The notes under the pieces are model-generated. The model made no database searches, was not told the origin of the DNA, and was given only the letters and a program-made list of their open reading frames with translations. A DNA stretch of 11,088 bases from Isohypsibius dastychi (Eukaryota > Tardigrada > Eutardigrada > Parachela > Isohypsibiidae): NCBI GenBank assembly GCA_034696485.1, contig JAQIWT010001364.1, positions 1 through 11,088 of the forward strand, given 5' to 3'. Below, in pieces: positions 6,115-11,088 of the stretch. Made by a program: the position numbers and the translations under genes. The first letter of the stretch is position 1. Each line of letters begins with the position of its first letter.

Positions 6115-7628
6115 ATGGAAAAAACGAGTCATTTGACCGGCTCCAGTCTTGGTTGTTCTCGGCTGCTCATGATTCTGACTTTGTTGTTCTCGGATTGTCT
6201 CTTTCAGAGCAAAATATCGCTGTGAAGCCGAGCCAAGCATCATCTTATTGTAAACCGCTGAGTTCTCTATCATAATGAAACTGAACAATCGGAAACGAAA
6301 TCGCAGTTTGAGTTTGAGCCTGAACTCGTTGCTTGGGTCAACCTCTTCCGTCGGAGGCAGTTCAACTCGACTTTCCATGCTTTCGACCAGTGTGCCGAAT
6401 TTGAGCGTCAGCCCGAATTCGAGTCCGACTCAAGCGAACCTGGGATCTTCGAAAATGCAGTTGATCAGCTGCTGAGACAAATGCTGAACCGGAAGGAGAA
6501 ACACAGAGCGGCGGCAATGTGGGGGATTTTCGCGATGAGAATTGTTGGGATTGTAGCCGGATTATCTGCATTGTGTGTCGAGATTCTCAGTGAGTTTGTT
6601 TCGTTCAGCAGCTCTACTTTTCCACATACGTTTTGACAGACTACGTACAGCTTCCTCGAAGTACCCAAAGGCCAGCGCAGCACTTCTCAGCGTCGAACTG
6701 ATCGGAATCGCCGTGGGAACCTGCACCATTCTCCAAGGCTTGATCGGAATCCTAAGCTGGAAGCTAAGTCGTTGCGGCCACAAAAGAAGATGCAGGACAG
6801 TAGAGGTGGAAGATACCGGATGTGTGGTGGCTCACTTATTACTTCTCAGCATGTTGTCACTGTGGCTCATTGTGTCGAGAATATGTAAGATCGATTTTTT
6901 TGAATAATCCTTCTTAGTGCAGTACATTTTCTTTCCATTCAAGACAAGCGAACAGAATTATTGTCGATGTCGGTCTGCTTGGTATGGACGACACTGACCG
7001 GAGAAAGTTTATCCGGGCCGTATCGGTAGTAAAGCATCCGGAATGAGATGCCAGAGCGCTGAGGAATGATATAGCTGTCATCAAGACTTTCCAAACCCAT
7101 CCCACGCATGACTAATGTCCGACCAGTCAAAATATCTAGGTCTTTTATGGAGGATCCAAATGACCATGTTGGCGTTGTCCGCACAGCTGGCTGGGACGTC
7201 TGTGTATGGAGAGAGTTCAGACATTCTGCTTAAAACAGATCTGACAACTCTATCAGCAAGAGCGTGCCAGCGACCTGGAGCACCTCTTTTGCCAAGATCT
7301 CAGATCTGCGTAGATAACAGTCGCTCAAGCACTTGCCATGTGAATAAGAACTAAGTCATCTGAATGGCGTCAATGATGAGCCCATTCTCATCTTTTTGCA
7401 GGGTGACAGTGGTGTCCCACTCTTGGTCAAAAGACGAGGTTCGGGAGACTATAATCTCGTCGGAGTGACGAGCTACGGTGTAGAGGGGTCGGTGTAATGA
7501 CACATTGCTGTCCCGTTCAAGTACCGATTTTTATCTTCAGATTCCGCTCTGGAACGTACGTGGCATTTACAAAAATCAGCTCGTATGTGGGCTGGATTGA
7601 AAGGATTGTGTCACCCAGACAAGGATGA
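6115..7628 (+). pseudogene. Membrane-anchored trypsin-like (S1A) serine protease, broken gene
   Basis: The S1A core is recognisable in order. His exon (to 6884): RMCGGSLITSQHVVTVAHCV, catalytic His at 6868-6870. Intron 6885-6943 (GTAAGA donor). Asp exon (6944-7339): VGLLGMDDTDRRKFIRAVSV, KHPE, then RNDIAVIK with catalytic Asp at 7068-7070, later AGW and SSDILLKTDL. Intron 7340-7401. Ser exon (7402-7493): GDSGVPLL and LVGVTSYG, catalytic Ser at 7408-7410. Intron 7494-7540. Last exon (7541-7628): FRSGTYVAFTKISSYVGWIE. Residue 189 is Ser, as in chymotrypsin. Upstream, the same frame holds SRLLMILTLLF, an acidic region and a membrane segment (AMRIVGIVAGLSALCVEIL, about 6526-6588), suggesting a signal-anchored protease. 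Defects: in-frame TGA at 6223, 6259, 6634 and 7044; frameshifts near 7098 and 7192-7198; the IVGG activation motif is missing (RNPKLEAKS stands there). The three later introns are intact and in phase, so decay is recent or partly assembly error. Confidence 0.8.
6262..6907 (+). CDS. Alternative model: multi-pass membrane protein
   Basis: This competes with the 5' part of the protease entry. An exon open from 6262 to a perfect GTGAGT donor at 6590 encodes an acidic region and a first membrane segment. If spliced to the GTACAG acceptor ending at 6650 (61-nt intron), it joins in phase to a second frame with a strong membrane segment (ALLSVELIGIAVGTCTILQG and LIGILSWKL) and stops at TAA 6905-6907. 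Its last part, VAHLLLLSMLSLWLIV, is the out-of-frame shadow of the protease His exon, so the true exon would have to end before about 6800. The family is not recognised. Either this is a separate gene overlapping the protease 5' end on the same strand, or the hydrophobic frame is chance. Confidence 0.3.
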
Positions 7629-7663
7629 TTTTGTCTGCTTGAATCTATCTTTGAATTATCAAA

Positions 7664-8047
7664 ATGTTCTCAAAAATGAAAGACCCCTTGAGCAAGCATA
7701 TAGATGCTGTAGTCTCGTTTTGTGATTCGTCCTCCATGTATGATTTCTTTCAGCTCAGTAAACACAACAAAAGTTTGCAAGATATCGGTAGGTTGAAATC
7801 ATAGAAGGCAGAAGTTTCAAAACCAGAACTGGTATGAAAAAACGATACGGTTAAATTTTCTTTTGTGATGAAATGTGGAATCAGGGGGTCTTTCAAGCCC
7901 GAAGCTGAAAAGCCGTGTTGCTATGTAGATGTATTTGGAAGAGATTTCGAACATGCCGAGGCCCTGCGGAGTGTGAATGAACTTCGGATGTCTATAAACC
8001 ATTTCGGGATTTGCATTCCGTTGGAAGGAAGGTTTGCCATTAGCTAA
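7664..8047 (+). CDS. Possible small gene in two pieces, unknown protein
   Basis: ATG 7664 opens 46 codons (FSKMKDPLSKHIDAVVSFCD and on) with a GTAGGT donor-like site at 7791. A second frame (7865-8047, TAA) contains KPEAEKPCCYVDVFGRDFEH, then EALRSVNELRMSINHFGICI. Both read like protein, with mixed charged and aromatic residues. A pyrimidine stretch and AATCAG acceptor lie at 7852-7885, but this acceptor does not keep phase with the donor, so the join is unresolved. No domain is recognised. It sits between the protease relic and the PAN-like gene on the same strand. The two pieces could also belong to different genes or be remnants. Confidence 0.25.
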
Positions 8048-8238
8048 TTATAAACATGGCCTGTTTACTAGATTTGACCTTTGGTCTGTTCTGGCGTCAT
8101 CACCGCCTAATTTCAAGGAAATCCAATCTTTTGACATCCAATACACGCTTTTTCAGCTGTTGTGAGCGAATTTGGGGCGATGATCTTCGCGATACAGTAC
8201 TTTCGTTTGTGTTGTAGTCATCTCACTGTCGAAGCTAA

Positions 8239-8288
8239 TATAAAATGAGACCAAAGCAGCGGCATTGGGCATTCAGGTACCGTTTTAG
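8239..8288 (+). promoter_or_regulatory. TATA box and start region of the PAN-like gene
   Basis: TATAAAA at 8239-8245 lies 71 bp before the ATG. About 27 bp further, GGCATTCAGG (near 8265) could hold the initiator. CGTTTTAG ending at 8288 would be a plausible spliced-leader acceptor 27 nt before the ATG if the organism trans-splices. Only the TATA match is direct sequence evidence. Confidence 0.5.
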
Positions 8289-8315
8289 CCTAAACCACTG
8301 CGTGCCACTTGGAAA

Positions 8316-8914
8316 ATGAGCACGACAGTTTTGTTGCTAGCTCTGTTTTCCGCTGTTGGTTTTGTACATCGTGGCTTACTCGGTAACGGCAAGATCCGAT
8401 ACTACCACAGCCTTAACTGTATACAAATTCGCATTTGCTGTTTTCAGAGCGTATCACTGAAGAAGCTGGTAACACAACTACAGTCAGTTCGCTTGTCAGT
8501 TCACCGGTCTGGAATCCAGGTAGTCTTCCTGTCAGCTTGTAAAACTAGGTGAAGTCCAGAATCATTTCAGGTCGTTTTGGTGGACCTCGATTCAATGGAG
8601 TGGGCGGTATTCGATTGATCTATGAGGCCGGGGATGAACTGTGGAGGCAGGCTGCTCAGGACCAAACGATATGCGCCAGACTGTGTTCTGAGTCAGAGCC
8701 TAACCGTTGCCAGTTCGCTTCTATCGACGAAGTTTCACAGATCTGTATCGGACTCATTAGACGCAAAAGTTATAAATTCGAGGAAACACCTGGCTTCACA
8801 ATGGTGGTTTTGAGCGGCGTGAACCGTCGACTTATATCAAATGCCACTAGAGAAGCACCTTCAAACAAATTAATTAAGAGACGCTTGGCCTATCCATATT
8901 TTTTCAAACATTAG
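8316..8914 (+). CDS. Secreted protein with PAN/apple-like domain (160 aa, three exons)
   Basis: Exons 8316-8382, 8448-8519 and 8571-8914 are separated by introns of 65 and 51 nt with GTAACG and GTAGTC donors and TTTTCAG and ATTTCAG acceptors. Both introns are phase 1, the usual phase for extracellular modules. The start gives a clear signal peptide (STTVLLLALFSAVGFV, residues 2-17). After a Ser/Thr-rich linker, exon 3 encodes QTICARLCSESEPNRCQFAS followed by a fourth Cys 11 residues on (SQICIGLI). The C-x3-C-x7-C-x11-C arrangement fits the core of PAN/apple domains, which bind proteins or carbohydrates outside the cell. The tail is basic (NKLIKRRLAYPYFFKH) with a possible KRR processing site. 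All joins keep frame and no defects are seen. The PAN assignment rests on the cysteine pattern only; gene structure is much surer than function. Confidence 0.75.
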
Positions 8915-9320
8915 AGCCAACTATATATACTAACGGTATTTTTCAAACGTTGTTAATTTGAACAGAACACGACTGGATCATCTGTTTTTTTTTGGTTTTT
9001 TGTGATACGCTGTTAAACCCAAAACAATATTTTGACAAAGCTCGCTTCGAAACGGAGAATGGTTGGTCTGAATCCAACTCATTACGAAGATAAACAAATG
9101 GGGGACAAAAGACGGTTTTATATAAGAAAAATTTCTGATGGAAAACCAAGCGGAAAGTGTATACATCCAATGAAAAACGTGAAATGGTTCTGAAGAATAG
9201 GCGATTGAGAATACCATAAACTGAACGCGCCGGCCCGTCAGCCTCAACATGATAACGTGCGACTTGTTTGCCTATGCCGACACGAATAGTGTGTCGAATG
9301 TTGAACTAGGGTATCATCCC
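8915..9320. other. Mostly non-coding stretch with one short open segment
   Basis: No polyadenylation signal AATAAA follows the PAN-like gene. A T-run (8985-9000) and AT-rich sequence dominate. On + a 58-codon frame without an early ATG (about 9015-9191) contains GLNPTHYEDKQMGDKRRFYI, which is protein-like but bounded by no convincing splice sites. I would not call it a gene without transcript data. Confidence 0.3.
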
Positions 9321-9326
9321 AGATAC

Positions 9327-9522
9327 CAGCTTCCTGAAATCTCGTCATCTTTGCGTTTGGCTCCAAAAAACGTGCGATCCAGTGCATCGTTGAAGTCGTG
9401 TTCTGTCGTGGCTGCTTTTCGGTTCGCGAACAAATCCATCACAGAAACAAGGTGTTTTGCTCTGGAGCCTCTTGCAACTGAAGCTGCAAACAGTTTTCCC
9501 AGCGAATTCGGGGCTGCGATGG
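9327..9522 (-). CDS. Probable internal exon, faintly WDHD1/Ctf4-like
   Basis: On the - strand the acceptor TTGTTTCAG ends at 9523 and a GTATCT donor lies at 9326, giving a 196-nt exon (2 nt, 64 codons, 2 nt). It encodes SLGKLFAASVARGSRAKHLV, then SVMDLFANRKAATTEHDFND and DRTFFGAKRKDDEIS, a charged, helical segment. The run KLFA...R..RA..L...M.L.AN resembles helical repeats in the C-terminal part of the replication protein WDHD1 (AND-1/Ctf4), which links helicase and polymerase alpha. The resemblance is short and judged by eye only. The opposite strand carries a 122-codon ORF (9249-9617) that is Ser/Ala-rich and less protein-like. No further exons could be joined in the window. Confidence 0.35.
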
Positions 9523-9699
9523 CTGAAACAACACAATTTCTCTGTGGGATTTCAAAAAAGAACATGTACAAATCGCAGTTTCTGCAGTTCATAGTGTACA
9601 TAGTTTCGACAGCTTAACAGATTGAAACGAAAAACAGTTAATTCAGGATATTGTGAACATTTTCTCCCTGAATTTCTGTACAACTACTGTATTTCCTCC

Positions 9700-9935
9700 T
9701 CAAACTGGTTCAAGAAAGTTCCTGAGATCTTGCTGCGGCACGCTCGCTGATTGAGATTGGCTAGGTTCGTCATTGTTCGATTGGAGTTTCAAAGATGTTG
9801 TATATCCTTCCTTCATAAAAACTTAACTAAGGGTTTCTGGAAACGATCGGCCCGATGAAAAACCGAACCACCTTGGTTTGGGAACATAGATGCAGCGAGA
9901 AGAACAATCATCAAGAACTCTCTCATTTTCGTCAT
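9700..9935 (-). CDS. Small secreted peptide precursor (61 aa, two exons)
   Basis: Exon 1 (9935-9872) starts at ATG 9935 and encodes a classical signal peptide (MTKMREFLMIVLLAASMF). A 50-nt intron (9871-9822; GTGGTT donor, TTAAG acceptor) is phase 1, and exon 2 (9821-9700, TGA) joins in frame. The mature part is about 40 residues with no cysteine: KEGYTTSLKLQSNNDEPSQS, a Gln/Ser stretch, then QQDLRNFLEPV. Donor and acceptor are weak; without splicing the frame would stop after about 40 codons, still behind the signal sequence. It may be a neuropeptide-like or effector-like precursor; no dibasic cleavage sites or repeats are seen, so function is unknown. Confidence 0.4.
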
Positions 9936-10065
9936 TTCGGTATCGAAACTCAATACAGTAGATACGCAAAACGATATACGAAAATGTGATGTCAAAACGG
10001 GAAAGCAACAGGCTTCGAACGTTAACCAAAAACTGTACTGATTCAAGCAGCCGGTAGATTCGCCA

Positions 10066-10298
10066 TATAAAGAGCGCAATCTGGCCATACACGTAAATGA
10101 ATTTCTCCGTTCCACTTACCAGTCCTCCCAACTAGAATTCATAGCACAAAGGGCTTGTTACCTCGAAAGCAAATCCGACTGATTGATCTGGTGGCCAACC
10201 GTGCATATGCGTTAAAACTCCCCGGAGTCTCACTGTGGAACACAAATGTTGCATCTGAGGCAAATAATGCAGATAACAACGGTTCCAGAAACCACTAA
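10066..10298 (+). CDS. Open coding-like stretch, possible exon
   Basis: The frame is open for 65 codons from 10101 to TAA at 10296-10298 but has no ATG. It includes PRKQIRLIDLVANRAYALKL and PGVSLWNTNVASEANNADNN, which read like a globular protein. TACCAG and AACTAG near 10122-10135 are possible acceptors. TATAAAG at 10066-10072 would fit a promoter only if a non-ATG or spliced start exists. No family is recognised. The - strand has a 61-codon ORF (10230-10415) with a membrane-like stretch that competes with it. Confidence 0.25.
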
Positions 10299-10861
10299 GC
10301 CACACTTAACTGTTCTTAGAAATTGTCTTCCGAGATCGAAGCAAATAGCATGACATCTATAACAAGGGCGACGCAGTCCAACTGGTGGCCTCTGAGCTAC
10401 GATTTTCTGGATCATTTCCTCCGAAGCTCATCTGAGATAGGGTAATGTCCCCCCCCCCACTCCCCTTGCAGTCGTATGTACTTCGACTAGTCTGCAATGA
10501 AAATCTCTCTTACTACATCCTACATGTCTTTATACTTCTATGAACGGTAATCACAGGTCGAACCTAGCATCATATACGTCGGACTGAAGGCCGAACCCAT
10601 CAAACCGATGATTCACTGACACGAAACAAAAAATCAAAGGGAATTTGCAACCACAGAAACTATGAATACATGTACTGTGCTGTTCTGATGTACCACAAGG
10701 ACCCCCCCCCCCAAGCCAGCTGACAGATGTTGCATGAACCAAGCAAACATTACCAAACCGAATTAAAGCGGTTGTATCCCCCCCCTCCCCCCCCCCCCCA
10801 GAATGCCTTGAACAAGTTCTAGGTTTAACGAGCTGGAATAGAAGAGCTACGTATTTCGAAT
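10299..10861. repeat. Non-coding stretch with three poly-C tracts
   Basis: C-runs of 10 (10449-10458) and 11 (10702-10712), and an interrupted C8-T-C13 tract (10778-10799), lie within 350 bp, all with C on the + strand. Such tracts can form G-quadruplex or i-motif structures and are numerous in some nematode genomes. No convincing gene lies between them. Confidence 0.8.
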
Positions 10862-10863
10862 AC

Positions 10864-11088
10864 AGTATCTCCTGGTTAGAAGGGTTACTCGCTAGAGCGG
10901 TAGTTGAAAATCGTGTCGTAGCTGTGACGTGTTGTTATTTTTAACTGAAGGTCTGGCATTTCGGTAAACAAGGGGATTTTCGGTATAAGGGTAGTCGACC
11001 CCCTTGTCATTTCGGCTCAATCATCCACCACTCAGTGGTGTATCTAGGTTTTAAACAATATGCGGCCAGCGAAAAATAATTTTTATTT
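10864..11088. repeat. Repeat-derived right edge
   Basis: At 10864 TA/CAGTATCTCCTGG resembles the start of the MITE at 5320 (TA/CAGTATTCCCTG), but no matching right end lies in the window. CATTTCGG (10957, 11008) and ATTTTCGG (10976) are reverse-strand CCGAAA units like those of the repeat at 2748-2904. ACAAGGGG (10968-10975) and CCCCTTGT (11000-11007) form an inverted pair around GTCGAC. CACCACT/AGTGGTG (11026-11040) is a further palindrome followed by TATCTAGG; CAGTGG...TAGG words occur at the ends of some DNA transposons. Confidence 0.4.

Noticed and set aside
5959-6378. 139-codon - strand ORF
   Set aside because: Lies opposite the protease N-terminal frame; no motif, and the + strand frame leads into recognisable protease sequence.
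8978-9250. 90-codon - strand ORF rich in Phe/Ser
   Set aside because: Composition typical of an antisense shadow of a Lys/Glu-rich strand; no splice or start support.
1-11088. CRISPR array, rRNA or bacterial operon
   Set aside because: No regular spaced repeats, no rRNA-like conserved blocks, no ribosome binding sites; splice introns show eukaryotic DNA.

Overview
The window looks like a piece of an animal nuclear genome, most likely a nematode, though another small-intron ecdysozoan is possible. Coding segments are cut by introns of about 47 to 65 nt with GT donors and TTTTCAG, TCTTCAG or CTAG acceptors. Families seen include a kinesin motor relic, an S1A (trypsin-fold) protease, ankyrin-like proteins and a PAN/apple-like secreted protein. 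There are poly-C tracts, pogo-like DNA transposon sequence, and no bacterial-style gene packing. The nematode call is inference; the eukaryotic call is secure.

Layout. 1-2150: decayed sequence, with a kinesin motor-domain relic on + (about 1044-1420), a degenerate coding-like stretch on - (1396-1957) and two diverged copies of a short unknown sequence. 2173-2363: one well-bounded exon of an unidentified acidic, Ala/Pro-rich protein. 2477-3617: repeats, namely a foldback element with GC-rich hairpins, two copies of a CACCGAAA-rich repeat and a run of three palindromes. 3618-5120 (- strand): two adjacent ankyrin-like genes coding 218 and 220 residues, with similar starts and 125 bp between them, probably a tandem duplication and possibly an operon. 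5320-5821: a 502-bp pogo/Tc1-mariner-type MITE with perfect 25-bp inverted ends, TA duplications, 17-nt internal repeats and a short transposase-like scrap. 5851-5940: an imperfect hairpin.

6115-7628 (+): a membrane-anchored trypsin-like serine protease, present as a broken gene. His57, Asp102 and Ser195 codons and three intron boundaries are all recognisable, but the frame has TGA codons and two frameshifts, and the zymogen cleavage motif is not visible. 7664-8047: weak coding signals. 8316-8914 (+): the best gene of the window, a three-exon secreted protein of 160 residues with a PAN/apple-like cysteine pattern and a TATA box. 9327-9522 (-): a probable exon faintly like the C-terminal part of WDHD1/Ctf4. 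9700-9935 (-): a possible 61-residue secreted peptide gene in two exons. 10101-10298 (+): an open, coding-like stretch without ATG. 10300-11088: poly-C tracts and repeat sequence.

No operating pathway can be read from the window. The only functional grouping is two extracellular-type genes next to each other (S1 protease relic and PAN-like protein), and the paired ankyrin genes. All coding calls were made by hand from conceptual translation and splice-site reading; no database search was possible.
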